DNA of 46,832 nt from Acidimicrobiia bacterium (GTDB lineage Bacteria; Actinomycetota; Acidimicrobiia; Spongiisociales; JAENVV01). The position numbers and the translations under genes were made by a program. Below, piece by piece: positions 32,649 through 41,441 of this stretch. The stretch lies in NCBI GenBank assembly GCA_016650365.1, contig JAENVV010000033.1, positions 1 to 46,832 on the forward strand. The letters run 5' to 3'. The notes below the pieces were generated by a model that was given only the letters and a program-made list of their open reading frames with translations, ran no database searches and was not told where the DNA came from. Positions within the stretch are counted from its first letter, which is position 1; every line of letters starts with the position of its first letter.

Positions 32649-33725
32649 GTGGTGAACAAAGCCGATACCCGCCTAGAAGTTCTCAAGAGAGTCGCCCCCG
32701 GGACCAGACTGCGGGACGCGTTTGAGCGCATCATGCAGCAGAAGATGGGAGCGCTGATCGTTCTCGGGGCCGGGCCGCGGGTCGATGCCGTGTGCTCTGG
32801 CGGCTTCGACCTCAGTGAAGCCCCGTTTACGGTCGCCAGGCTTGCCGAAGTTGCCAAGATGGACGGGGCCATCGTTCTTTCCGACAACAGCGATGCAATT
32901 CTTCGAGCGAACGTTCATCTCATTCCCGATCCAGCCATGCCCACCGACGAGACCGGTTCGCGGCATCGGACTGCCGAGCGTACCGCCAAACAGACGGGGA
33001 AGCCGGTCGTGTCCATATCGGAGGATCGCGCCGTGGCGACGTTGTTCTTTGGAGACACCAAGCAAGAACTGGAAAGCCCGGCAGTCATAACCGACAAGAT
33101 CAATCAGTCGCTGTCGTCGCTCGATCGATTCCGCACTCGCCTCGATCAGGCCGAGGAGCGGATGACCAGGCTTGAGGTGGCCGACTTCATGACCAACTAT
33201 TGGGCCGTGACCGTTCTCCAGCGAGCCGAACTGGTGCTTCGCCTTGGCGATTCGGTCGAGGTGTTAAGCCTGGCCCTGGGTGGGGAGCGTCAGTTGGTGC
33301 AGCTTCAATTGGCCGATCTCACCCACGGCATCAGAGAATTACGGCGCCTGGTGGTACGCGATTACATCGGTCGACTTTCGGCGCGTTCCACGCAGGCTGC
33401 TTTGAACGAGCTAGCCGACATTCCGACCGCCGAGTTATCGGATCGCCAGGCGATCGCCGGCGCCATGGGATTCGAGGCCGAAGACATCGAAGCGTCTCCG
33501 AGAGGCTTGCGGCTGCTCAGCCAGGTTCCCCATCTTCCGGAATCGGTGCAGGAGGCCGCTGCCAAACACTTCGGAGACTTCCGTAAACTCCTCCATGCTT
33601 CCGTCGAGGAACTTGACGATGTGCCAGGAGTTGGTCACACCAGGGCCGTGCAGATCCGCGCCTGGCTGGATCGGGCCATCGATAGCGCCGGTTTTTGGGG
33701 TCCAACCGGCGGGCATGTCGCCTGA
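32649..33725 (+). CDS. disA: DNA integrity scanning diadenylate cyclase DisA
   Basis: 358 residues. The N-terminal DAC domain has the DGA motif KMDGAIVLSDN (Asp72) and the RHR motif TGSRHRTAER (105-107), both needed for making c-di-AMP from two ATP. The C-terminus has a helix-hairpin-helix DNA-binding end (VEELDDVPGVGHTRAVQIRAWL). DisA scans DNA for branched structures and adjusts c-di-AMP output. Two adjacent GTG codons (32649 and 32652) can serve as start. The organism is therefore likely to use c-di-AMP signalling. Confidence 0.96.
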   Translation: MVNKADTRLEVLKRVAPGTRLRDAFERIMQQKMGALIVLGAGPRVDAVCSGGFDLSEAPFTVARLAEVAKMDGAIVLSDNSDAILRANVHLIPDPAMPTDETGSRHRTAERTAKQTGKPVVSISEDRAVATLFFGDTKQELESPAVITDKINQSLSSLDRFRTRLDQAEERMTRLEVADFMTNYWAVTVLQRAELVLRLGDSVEVLSLALGGERQLVQLQLADLTHGIRELRRLVVRDYIGRLSARSTQAALNELADIPTAELSDRQAIAGAMGFEAEDIEASPRGLRLLSQVPHLPESVQEAAAKHFGDFRKLLHASVEELDDVPGVGHTRAVQIRAWLDRAIDSAGFWGPTGGHVA

Positions 33726-33777
33726 GTGTCACCGGCAGCTACACTAGGCCGTCGCCGAACGATAGACACCACCCTTT

Positions 33778-34323
33778 ATGGCCAAAAAACCTGAAGTAGC
33801 AGAGGTTCCCAAACCGCGCCGAAAGTCATCTTTTGCAGTGGGTGACAAAGTTGTTCACCCCCACCATGGTGCCGCAATCATCATCAAAAAGGTGAAGCAG
33901 AAAATCGCTGGCGAAAATCGTGAGTACTTCCAGTTGGAAATCGCTACCGATCAGCTCACGGTCTATGTGCCGGTTGAGAACATCGAAGATACGATTCGCC
34001 CGGTCATCTCGAAGACGCAGGCTCGTAAGGTCTTTGCGACCCTGAAAGACGAACCGCAGGAAGCGGGATCCAACTGGAGTCGTTGGTACAAGATCCTCAA
34101 CGAGAAGATGACCTCAGGTGACATCTTCCAGGTGGCCGAAGTGGTGAGGGACCTCACGGTTGCCCAACAGTTGAAGGGCATCTCGCCTGCGTTGAAGCGC
34201 ATGCTTTCGAGAGCTCGAACGACCCTGGTGAGTGAGATGCAATTCGCCCTCGACGTCAACGAAGAGGAAGCGACCAAGAAGCTCGACCGGGCACTCCCGA
34301 AACCCGAGGATCTCGACGAATAG
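33778..34323 (+). CDS. carD: CarD-family RNA polymerase-binding regulator
   Basis: 181 residues. The N-terminal RNA-polymerase-interacting domain starts FAVGDKVVHPHHGAA. The C-terminal helical domain contains WSRWYKILNEKMTSGD and VAEVVRDL, matching CarD. It stabilises open promoter complexes at many promoters in actinobacteria. It is followed closely by the PIN/TRAM gene (12 bases), as in many relatives. Confidence 0.95.
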   Translation: MAKKPEVAEVPKPRRKSSFAVGDKVVHPHHGAAIIIKKVKQKIAGENREYFQLEIATDQLTVYVPVENIEDTIRPVISKTQARKVFATLKDEPQEAGSNWSRWYKILNEKMTSGDIFQVAEVVRDLTVAQQLKGISPALKRMLSRARTTLVSEMQFALDVNEEEATKKLDRALPKPEDLDE

Positions 34324-34335
34324 AACGGTTCGCTC

Positions 34336-35394
34336 ATGATGGTTGAGGCCCTTCGCCTGCTGGTCACCTTGTTGCTGACCGCACTTGGCTACACACTCGG
34401 TAGTCGGATCAACCCGGCCGTGGTGGACGCAGATCCCAGCACCATCCGATTGGTCGGCGCGCTGATCGGTGCCGGCGTTGGCTACGTGAGTGGCGGGCTG
34501 TTCGGGAGAGGGTTCCGTCAGCGCCTCGATGTGCTCCCCCAGCGGTTCTTGCCGCAGGCGGACGGTCAGGAATTATTTGCCGGTGCTTTCGGCCTCATCG
34601 TTGGTGTCGTGTTGGGCGGGGCCGTGAGCGCTCCCTTGATCGCGCTGCTACCGGGGGCAATCGCCTGGCCGCTTGCCGCACTCATTATTCTTTCCCTGGC
34701 GCTGATCGGTGCGAGGTTGTTTGCCATGCGGTCGCACGATCTGTTAACGGTGGCCGGTCTGCGACCCCGGGCTCCGCTCGTGGCCCGTCGCTTGAGCGAC
34801 CAAGAGCCGTCCTATCTCATCGACTCGTCGGCGGCCATCGACGGTCGTATTCTGGAGCTGGCCCGAATCGGTCTCATCGAGGGACGCCTCTGGTTGCCAG
34901 GGTTTGTGATCGACGAGTTGCAAGGGCTGGCCGACTCGGCAGAGAAGAGTCGACATCGGCGAGGCCGTCGCGGCTTGGAAATCCTCGACGCGCTGCGATC
35001 GACGGCCCATGTCGACGTCGTGGTACTCGATGATGAGATCCCTGAGGTCGAAGATGTCGACGCCAAGCTCATCGTTGTTGCCGAGCGAAGTGGCGCTCAG
35101 ATCGTGACCACCGACACCCATCTCGCCAAAGCAGCCGAGCTGCGGGGTGTCCGGGTCCTCAACCCTGCCGGGCTCGGCGAAAAACTGAAGACGTCCGTGG
35201 CCGTTGGCGAGATCGTGTCTGTGCCGGTTTCCAAGGTTGGAAGTGGTGAAGGACAGGGAGTTGGGTATCTCGACGACGGGACCATGGTGGTTATCGACGG
35301 AGCCTCGGAGCGAGTCGGCGAAGAGATTTCGGTTGAGGTCACCGCCACGACGCGTACGGCGATAGGCCGGATGTTGTTCGGTCGCCCGGCGTGA
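34336..35394 (+). CDS. PIN/TRAM domain membrane protein (YacL-like)
   Basis: 352 residues. Four hydrophobic segments at the N-terminus (about 5-20, 34-53, 78-100, 103-125) anchor it. A PIN domain (about 155-280: YLIDSSAAIDGRI, VIDELQGLADS, DVDAKLIVVAERSGAQIVTTD) and a TRAM domain (about 290-340) follow. The acidic residues of a PIN nuclease are present. TRAM usually binds RNA, so RNA cleavage or binding at the membrane is likely. The gene overlaps ispF by 4 bases. In Mycobacterium-type order an ispD would follow. Confidence 0.9.
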   Translation: MMVEALRLLVTLLLTALGYTLGSRINPAVVDADPSTIRLVGALIGAGVGYVSGGLFGRGFRQRLDVLPQRFLPQADGQELFAGAFGLIVGVVLGGAVSAPLIALLPGAIAWPLAALIILSLALIGARLFAMRSHDLLTVAGLRPRAPLVARRLSDQEPSYLIDSSAAIDGRILELARIGLIEGRLWLPGFVIDELQGLADSAEKSRHRRGRRGLEILDALRSTAHVDVVVLDDEIPEVEDVDAKLIVVAERSGAQIVTTDTHLAKAAELRGVRVLNPAGLGEKLKTSVAVGEIVSVPVSKVGSGEGQGVGYLDDGTMVVIDGASERVGEEISVEVTATTRTAIGRMLFGRPA

Positions 35395-35864
35395 GGGTTG
35401 GGTTCGGTTTTGATGCCCACCGTTTCGGGGGTACATGGCCGGTCCGGCTCGGTGGGGTGGTGGTTGATTCTGCGAGGTTGGTAGAGGCCACCTCCGATGG
35501 CGATGTTGCCTGCCATGCCGTGGTTGATGGCCTGTTTGGTGCTGCCGGATTGGGTGATCTCGGAACCCATTATCCGTCTACGGATGAGCGCTGGCAGGGC
35601 GTATCGAGTCTCGATCTGGTCCGGGACGCCATTACCAAACTCTCCGAAGCCGGTTGGAAGGTTTCGCAGGTAGACGTCACTGTTATCGCCCAATCCGTCA
35701 AGGTCGCCCCCCACCGTGAGGCCATCCGGGCGGGTTTGGCCGGGGCCCTCAACCTTGATCCCACCGATGTGTCCGTAAAGGCGACAACGACGGACTTCAT
35801 GGGTTCGATCGGCCGGGACGAAGGTTTGGCGGCGGCCGCGGTTGCCGTAATCGAACCGCGCTGA
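35391..35864 (+). CDS. ispF: 2-C-methyl-D-erythritol 2,4-cyclodiphosphate synthase
   Basis: 157 residues. GFDAHRF supplies zinc ligands (Asp8, His10). TSDGDVACHAVVDGLFGAAGLGDLG holds the next His and the substrate region, and KATTTDFMGSIGRDEGLAA ends the fold. It makes the cyclic diphosphate of the MEP isoprenoid pathway. The GTG start overlaps the PIN/TRAM stop. ispD, normally its upstream neighbour, is not in this window; the protein has no fused IspD part. Confidence 0.94.
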   Translation: MRVGFGFDAHRFGGTWPVRLGGVVVDSARLVEATSDGDVACHAVVDGLFGAAGLGDLGTHYPSTDERWQGVSSLDLVRDAITKLSEAGWKVSQVDVTVIAQSVKVAPHREAIRAGLAGALNLDPTDVSVKATTTDFMGSIGRDEGLAAAAVAVIEPR

Positions 35865-35912
35865 CGAAGCACAGGGTTCTTGGCTCTCCTACCCGGAGCT
35901 ACGATTACGGCC

Positions 35913-37328
35913 ATGGAAGTTCTCAACACGCTTGGCCGCGTCCGGATCCCGTTCGTGCCGGAGCACGATGGGTCGGTCGGCATCTATGTCTGCGGCCCGA
36001 CCGTGCAGGCCAACCCGCATGTGGGTCACGGTCGGTCGGCGGTCGCGTTCGACGTCATTCGCCGATACCTGATGTATCGCGGGTATGCCGTCACGTACGT
36101 GCGAAACATCACCGACATTGACGACAAGATCATCGCCGCAGCCAATGAGCAGGGCGTTTCGATAGAAGACGTTGCAGCTCGGGCTGCTGAGTGGTTCGAA
36201 GCGACGCAAGACGCGCTGGGAGTCCTCCGACCCGATATCGAACCGAGGGCAACCGATCATATCGCAGAGATCATCGACATGATCGGTGATCTGATCGTTA
36301 AGGATCATGCGTACGCGGCCGGCGGCGATGTCTACTTTGCGGTCCGCTCGTTCGCTCACTATGCCCGACTTTCCAACCGGAACCTCGATGAAATGCTCGC
36401 CGGAGCTCGTATCGCCACCGGTGACATCAAGCGCGATCCGCTGGACTTTGCTCTTTGGAAGGCAGCCAAGCCGGGGGAGCCGCAGTGGCCTTCGCCGTGG
36501 GGCCTCGGTCGGCCTGGATGGCACATCGAGTGCTCGGCGATGGCCCGCCGATACCTGGGCGACACGCTTGACATACATGGTGGCGGAACGGATCTCATCT
36601 TTCCCCATCATGAAAACGAAATCGCCCAGTCCGAGGCAGTCACCGGTCGGCCGTTCGTCAACGTTTGGTTACACAACGGCATGGTCACCCTCTCGGGTGA
36701 AAAGATGTCGAAGTCGACGGGGCATTTTGTCGATCTTGCGTCGTTGCTGGCCGACCATCCGCCGCTGGCCATCAGGCTGTTCTACCTGCGGGCGCACTAC
36801 CGATCCAATGTCGAGTTTTCGCCTGATCTGATCGCTGACGCGGACGCCTCCTTTGAACGTTTGCAGTCGTTTCGCCGTCGACATGCCGACCTGGAAGTGA
36901 CGGTGCCTGACGCTGGCATCGTCGCAGCGTTTGAAACGGCCATGGATGACGACTTCAACACCCCGGTAGCGCTTGGTGTGTTGTTCGACGCAGTGCGCGA
37001 AGGTAATCGGCTGTCGGACGAGGGAGGCGACGCCGCCGGAGTGGCCGCGGCGGTCGAACGGATACTTGAGGTGCTTGGCCTCATTCCGGAAGCGACCGGC
37101 TCGGATGGGCTGGACGGTTTGGCCCCCGATCTTGAGCGCCTGGCAGCCGAACTGGGACTGGAGCCCGGTCATGGGGCCGAGGAGACGCTCGAGAGGGTTA
37201 TCGACCACCGGACCGAAGCGAGGGCTGGTAAGGATTGGTCAACGTCGGACAAAATCCGTGATGGTCTGGCGTCGATCGGGATCGTCATCGAGGATGGGGC
37301 TGATGGCGTCGCCTGGCATCGGAAGTAA
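35913..37328 (+). CDS. cysS: Cysteinyl-tRNA synthetase
   Basis: 471 residues. The signature HVGHGRS replaces the usual HIGH with HVGH. The zinc-site region (YVCGPTV; later GWHIECSAM; HHENE) and the KMSKS loop (EKMSKSTGHF) are intact. It charges tRNA-Cys. The ATG at 35913 gives the expected N-terminus just before the catalytic fold; an ATG or TTG farther upstream adds residues without family support. The 3' end overlaps rlmB by 26 bases. Confidence 0.96.
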   Translation: MEVLNTLGRVRIPFVPEHDGSVGIYVCGPTVQANPHVGHGRSAVAFDVIRRYLMYRGYAVTYVRNITDIDDKIIAAANEQGVSIEDVAARAAEWFEATQDALGVLRPDIEPRATDHIAEIIDMIGDLIVKDHAYAAGGDVYFAVRSFAHYARLSNRNLDEMLAGARIATGDIKRDPLDFALWKAAKPGEPQWPSPWGLGRPGWHIECSAMARRYLGDTLDIHGGGTDLIFPHHENEIAQSEAVTGRPFVNVWLHNGMVTLSGEKMSKSTGHFVDLASLLADHPPLAIRLFYLRAHYRSNVEFSPDLIADADASFERLQSFRRRHADLEVTVPDAGIVAAFETAMDDDFNTPVALGVLFDAVREGNRLSDEGGDAAGVAAAVERILEVLGLIPEATGSDGLDGLAPDLERLAAELGLEPGHGAEETLERVIDHRTEARAGKDWSTSDKIRDGLASIGIVIEDGADGVAWHRK

Positions 37329-38025
37329 GGTCGAGGGAATCCATGCGGTCCGAGCGGCGCTTGACGCCGGGAGGGTCAAGAAACTGTTGATAGAGACCTC
37401 TCGTAAGAAACGACTCGGCGAGTTGCTAGAAGCAGCCGGCCCGACGGTTCAAGTCGAGTATGTCGCCGATGTTCGGTTACAGGCCGAGACGACCGCCCCG
37501 CAAGGCGTCGTTGCTCTCTGCCATCCGGTTCGAACTGTCTCGCTGGAATATCTGGCTGACGTCGACCGGCCCGCCATCCTGGTCCTCGATCATCTCGAAG
37601 ACCCTCACAATGTCGGCGCTATCGCGCGGTCCGCTCTGGCCGCCGGTATGTCAGGTTTGGTCGTTTCGTCGGTGCGATCTGCGCCGTTGGGATCTACGGC
37701 TTTCAAGGCTTCGGTCGGGGCACTTGAGAAGCTTCCAGTTGCCGTCGTGTCGTCGGTTGCCAGCGCTCTTTCCCGGCTTCGTCAGCTAGGTGTTTGGGTG
37801 GTGGGCCTCGATGCTCACGGCACTGAACCCCTGTTTGGCTTGGGGTTGGCATCAGAACCGATCGCGATCGTTATCGGGGGAGAGGGGGCCGGGCTCGCCC
37901 AACTCGTCACTGAAAGGTGTGATCTGGTCGTTTCGATTCCAATGAGCGACCAGTCGGAGAGTCTCAACGCCTCGGTGGCGGCTGCGCTGGCCGCTTTTGA
38001 GATCCGCCGGGCCCGCCAGGACTGA
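37303..38025 (+). CDS. rlmB: 23S rRNA 2'-O-ribose methyltransferase (TrmH/RlmB family)
   Basis: 240 residues of the SPOUT superfamily. A short N-terminal substrate-binding domain (KVEGIHAVRAALDAG) is followed by the methyltransferase core with LVLDHLEDPHNVGAIARSA, VIGGEGAGLAQLV and the C-terminal IPMSDQSESLNASVAAAL knot motif. It probably methylates G2251 or a related 23S position. The ATG at 37303 is chosen because GAGG lies 9 bases upstream and because the fold begins at once; an ATG three codons earlier is possible. It overlaps cysS. Confidence 0.9.
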   Translation: MASPGIGSKVEGIHAVRAALDAGRVKKLLIETSRKKRLGELLEAAGPTVQVEYVADVRLQAETTAPQGVVALCHPVRTVSLEYLADVDRPAILVLDHLEDPHNVGAIARSALAAGMSGLVVSSVRSAPLGSTAFKASVGALEKLPVAVVSSVASALSRLRQLGVWVVGLDAHGTEPLFGLGLASEPIAIVIGGEGAGLAQLVTERCDLVVSIPMSDQSESLNASVAAALAAFEIRRARQD

Positions 38026-38058
38026 GACTTAGTCTCGATCCGGTACACTGCCCACCTT

Positions 38059-38131
38059 GCTGGCGTAGCTCAGTTGGCAGAGCAGCCGCCTTGTAAGCGG
38101 CAGGTCGTGGGTTCGAATCCCGCCGCCAGCT
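38059..38131 (+). tRNA. tRNA-Thr (anticodon TGT), CCA not encoded
   Basis: Cloverleaf parts: acceptor GCTGGCG/CGCCAGC; D arm GCTC..GAGC; anticodon stem GCCGC/GCGGC with loop CTTGTAA (anticodon TGT, reads ACA); T arm GTGGG TTCGAAT CCCGC; discriminator T. The bases after it are CCC, so CCA must be added by enzyme. A 13-base palindrome GAGACTTAGTCTC (38024-38036) lies between rlmB and the tRNA. Confidence 0.96.
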
Positions 38132-38236
38132 CCCGTGATCACCACACCAGCGGTGTTTGTCTGGAGCGGTCATCAGATTGCGAGTCGTAATGAAATCCCC
38201 AGTGAGTGGTGGCAGCAGCGATAACCTTGCGGGATC

Positions 38237-38479
38237 ATGCTGTCCGAACAAGATAAGGCTGTGCTCGATTTCGAGCGGTCAGCTTGGCTCATCCCTGGTC
38301 CGAAGTCAGAGGCTATTCAGGAGCAGCTTGCCATGAGTCCAACCAAGTATTACCAGATGCTCCGTTCGCTGGCTGACGATCCGCACGCCTCCGAGTACGA
38401 CCCGATGACGGTACGGAGACTTCAGGCTACGTCTCGCAGAGAGAAACTCAGGCGTTCGCAGGCGTCCGGGGACGCGTAA
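38237..38479 (+). CDS. DUF3263 protein
   Basis: 80 residues: KAVLDFERSAWLIPGPKSEAIQEQL, then MSPTKYYQMLRSLADDP and DPMTVRRLQ. These fit the short actinobacterial DUF3263 family, which looks helix-turn-helix-like and probably binds DNA. It is directly followed by the LytR_C gene, with no gap between stop and start; this pair is common in actinobacteria. The function is not established. Confidence 0.86.
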   Translation: MLSEQDKAVLDFERSAWLIPGPKSEAIQEQLAMSPTKYYQMLRSLADDPHASEYDPMTVRRLQATSRREKLRRSQASGDA

Positions 38480-39109
38480 ATGTCCGGGAAACATGAAGCC
38501 CCGGGGACGGGCGAATTTTGGGCCGGGCTCGTCCGTCATGTCATCATGTGGGTTTTCGGCATCGCCATCGTTCTGGCGTTGGTATTTGCCGTTGTCAAGC
38601 TCTTGCCAGAATGGTTCCCGGGCGACGACGCCGGGTTATCCACGACGGCCGGGATTCCCATCGCGAACGACACGACCTCGACCATCACGGAGCCCGGCGT
38701 GCAACCGGTCCGAACTACCTCGACCCAGGCTGGTGCCCCGCCGGCGTCGACTACGACGGTGGCCACCACCACACCCACGACGGCTACCACGGTTGCCACG
38801 ACGACGACCACCACGGCGCCGGTTGAACGCAGCCCCAGTGAGGTAACGGTCAAAGTGCTGAATTCCACAACCATCAAGGGCCTGGCGGCGGGAATCACGG
38901 CTGATCTTGCTGCGCTCGGGTACCAGATGGAAGAACAAGACAATTACCGGCCGACGCTCCAGGAGAGTTTTGTTTACTACGCCCCCGGTTTTCAGGCCGA
39001 GGCGTTCACGCTCGCCAAACTGGTGCCCGGGGCCACAGTAGGGGCGAATCCGGCAGCTGCCGCGTCAGCTGATCTGCTTGTGATTCTCGGTACGAGTTAC
39101 TCGGGGTGA
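38480..39109 (+). CDS. LytR C-terminal domain membrane protein
   Basis: 209 residues. A cytoplasmic N-terminus and one transmembrane helix (about 19-43) precede a long Thr-rich linker of about 70 residues (ATTTPTTATTVATTTTTT in part). A C-terminal LytR_C domain starts SEVTVKVLNSTTIKGLAAG and ends LLVILGTSYSG. The linker is typical of actinobacterial envelope proteins. The domain is probably outside the membrane and may bind wall polymers. The start directly follows the DUF3263 stop, and the end overlaps the next gene by 4 bases. Confidence 0.84.
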   Translation: MSGKHEAPGTGEFWAGLVRHVIMWVFGIAIVLALVFAVVKLLPEWFPGDDAGLSTTAGIPIANDTTSTITEPGVQPVRTTSTQAGAPPASTTTVATTTPTTATTVATTTTTTAPVERSPSEVTVKVLNSTTIKGLAAGITADLAALGYQMEEQDNYRPTLQESFVYYAPGFQAEAFTLAKLVPGATVGANPAAAASADLLVILGTSYSG

Positions 39110-40218
39110 GCGATTCGCCCGATTCCGCCGATCCGGGAAGCGGGCAGGGTGGGGAACCAGAAGCCGACGATCTTCACGCCCAGCCGGAGCCGCTGGTTAT
39201 CGATGAGATCGTGGGCGATGGCACCGACCCGGAGGCCGGTGATGTGACTGAGGACGCCGGCCCCGCTGATGATGGTCAGCAGCCGTCTCCTGGTGATTCG
39301 AGCGAGGACGTTGCAGAGTCGTTCGCAGTCACCGATCCGGCGCCCGCAGCCGAAACCACACAAGTAAAGGTCATCTCCATCTGGCCGATCTGGGCGTGGA
39401 CCATGGTGGCGGTCGTAACGGTCGTCGTCGCACTGGGGATCGGTGCGGGCGTCCTTTCGAAGACGCTCCTACTTGACGTCGTCTCCTTTTGGCCGGCGTT
39501 CGTGGTCATCGCTCTGATCTTTGCTGCACTTATTCCCAGGCTCAGAAAAGGTGCCCCCCGCCTGTCTGCCGTGTTGCCTCTGCTGCTGTTGACCTACCTC
39601 GGAGTGACGGTGGCGCTGCATGTGGCCCGGTGGGACGAACTTCCCTCCACGTCTGCCGATGTTCCGGGTCCGGAGGTCGCCGGTGTCACGGACGGTCGAA
39701 TCGAGTTGGACCTCGTAGGCGAGTTGGTCGTCCGGCCGGCCGACCAGCCAGAGCTGTACCGAATCCTCATGCTTAACCGGGGTGGCAACACCGGAGTCCC
39801 GAGCGCGCTCGAAATCATCACAGAACCAGATGCCTCGATCAGCGTTGGACAGCGGGAAAACTCCGGCTGGTTCCAGAGCGCCGGGTGGGATGTCAAACTC
39901 TCATTGGCCGTCACTTGGGAAGTGGAAGCCCGGGCAGATCAGGTGGATATCAATCTCGCTGCGGTGAGCTCTGGCGGGTTAACAGTCAAGGGTGACGGCG
40001 AGGTGGTGGTCGGATTTGTGCGCCCTGGCTCGGTCATAGAATTAGATGGCACGATCGATCTCGTCGTGCGTGTTGGTGATCATATTGACCTGGTTGGGAA
40101 GGCTGAGGTTCCCGACGGCTGGTCGACGACCGGGCTCGGGCGGTCTACGCCAGGTCCCTCAGACCCGTTCACCGTCATCGTCATAGAAGGCGCGATAGTC
40201 ACGATCACAGAGCGCTAG
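39106..40218 (+). CDS. Membrane protein with acidic N-terminus and beta-rich outer domain
   Basis: 370 residues. An acidic, Pro/Ser-rich N-terminus of about 85 residues precedes three hydrophobic helices (about 96-116, 124-144, 151-169) and a C-terminal part of about 190 residues rich in Val, Asp and Gly. The strand-like pattern (VDINLAAVSSGGLTVKGDGE, then VIELDGTIDLVVRVG) suggests a beta-helix or toast-rack fold such as those of DUF4097/DUF2154 proteins, but that is a guess from pattern. GTG start overlapping the LytR_C stop. No named family is recognised; an envelope role is likely from its position. Confidence 0.68.
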   Translation: MSDSPDSADPGSGQGGEPEADDLHAQPEPLVIDEIVGDGTDPEAGDVTEDAGPADDGQQPSPGDSSEDVAESFAVTDPAPAAETTQVKVISIWPIWAWTMVAVVTVVVALGIGAGVLSKTLLLDVVSFWPAFVVIALIFAALIPRLRKGAPRLSAVLPLLLLTYLGVTVALHVARWDELPSTSADVPGPEVAGVTDGRIELDLVGELVVRPADQPELYRILMLNRGGNTGVPSALEIITEPDASISVGQRENSGWFQSAGWDVKLSLAVTWEVEARADQVDINLAAVSSGGLTVKGDGEVVVGFVRPGSVIELDGTIDLVVRVGDHIDLVGKAEVPDGWSTTGLGRSTPGPSDPFTVIVIEGAIVTITER

Positions 40219-40232
40219 ATAGACTTGCACCA

Positions 40233-41441
40233 ATGATCGATCCACATGAGCGGTTGCGGAGGTTTGGCATAAGTGCCTGGGCGCTTGTGGGCGGATTTCT
40301 CGTCATTGGGATTCTCGGTTGGCTTCTAGCCCAGGTTCGGATCCTGTGGGGACCGGTTCTGGCGGCAACCGCCATTATCTACATCTTGAACCCGTTGGTT
40401 ACCGGCCTCAGGAATCGCGGGGTCCATCGGGGCTTTGGAACGATCGTTGCGTATCTGCTCGGTGTAACGGTGATCATGATCGTCTTCGCGGTGGTCGTCC
40501 CGCTCGTCGCTGAACAGGCGAATGCTCTCGGTTCTGAACTTCCGATCATCTATGACGACTCGATATCGCGAATCGCCGACACCGCCGCCCGGATTGGGAT
40601 TCCTGATCTGTCCCTAATGAGTTACGACGAACTCGTCGCCCAGATGGCGACCCCCGACGCCGCATTCCAGGCGGGGTTACAGGTATTCCTCGGGCAGGCG
40701 TTCACCCTGGCGTTAAGTGTCGTGGAGTTGGTGGCGTTGCTATTCCTGACTCCGGTCATCGCCTTCTACATGCTGGTTGATCTTCCGAGAGTCCTGGAAC
40801 ACACCCGGGAGCTAATTCCCGAGGGCATGCGCGACGAGGCCGAAGCGCTCGGAACGAGTCTGGGCACGGCGTTGGGTGGGTTTGTACGGGGCCAGATGAT
40901 GGTGGCGCTCTTGGTCGCCACCATCAGTTCGTTCGGACTGTGGGCGCTTGGTATGAACCTCTGGTTGATTCTGGGCATTGTGGCCGGTCTCTTCAACCTC
41001 ATTCCGTTTATCGGGCCCTGGTTCTCGGGGACACTGGCCGTCGTTGTTGCCCTCGTCCTTGAGGACTTCCGTCTGGCGATCTTTGTTGCCCTGCTGTTCC
41101 TCGGCGTGCAACAACTCGACAATCATGTGATTTCTCCCCTGGTGCTGCGAGCCACCGTCAAGCTGCACCCATCCCTGATCATCCTGGCTCTGTTGCTTGG
41201 CAGTTCGTTGGCCGGAATCCTGGGATTGATTCTTGCGGTGCCGATTACTGCATTTCTCAGAGTCATCGTCTCGCACTATTGGCGGACGCGGATCCTGGGT
41301 GAATCTTGGGAACAGGCATCGGCAGCCTTCACCGTTGAATACGAGCCACCCAGCCCTGAGAGCCTGGCGGGCCGCCTACGGCGGATCGGTCGAATGGAGC
41401 TGACCCGCCCGGCAATGCATCACACCGACAGCGATGAGTAG
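40233..41441 (+). CDS. AI-2E family transporter (PerM-like)
   Basis: 402 residues with about seven or eight transmembrane segments. VQQLDNHVISPLVLRATVKLHP and IVAGLFNLIPFIGPWFSG are the conserved blocks of the AI-2E/PerM family. Family members export small molecules or act as Na+/H+ antiporters; the substrate is unknown. The C-terminal 60 residues are hydrophilic. The ATG is 15 bases after the previous stop. It meets AzlD head-on with no gap. Confidence 0.9.
   Translation: MIDPHERLRRFGISAWALVGGFLVIGILGWLLAQVRILWGPVLAATAIIYILNPLVTGLRNRGVHRGFGTIVAYLLGVTVIMIVFAVVVPLVAEQANALGSELPIIYDDSISRIADTAARIGIPDLSLMSYDELVAQMATPDAAFQAGLQVFLGQAFTLALSVVELVALLFLTPVIAFYMLVDLPRVLEHTRELIPEGMRDEAEALGTSLGTALGGFVRGQMMVALLVATISSFGLWALGMNLWLILGIVAGLFNLIPFIGPWFSGTLAVVVALVLEDFRLAIFVALLFLGVQQLDNHVISPLVLRATVKLHPSLIILALLLGSSLAGILGLILAVPITAFLRVIVSHYWRTRILGESWEQASAAFTVEYEPPSPESLAGRLRRIGRMELTRPAMHHTDSDE

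Noticed and set aside
37964-38251. A minus-strand reading frame across tRNA-Thr with a RRDSNPRPAAYKAAALPTE-like string
   Set aside because: It is the classic false protein made by reading a tRNA backwards.
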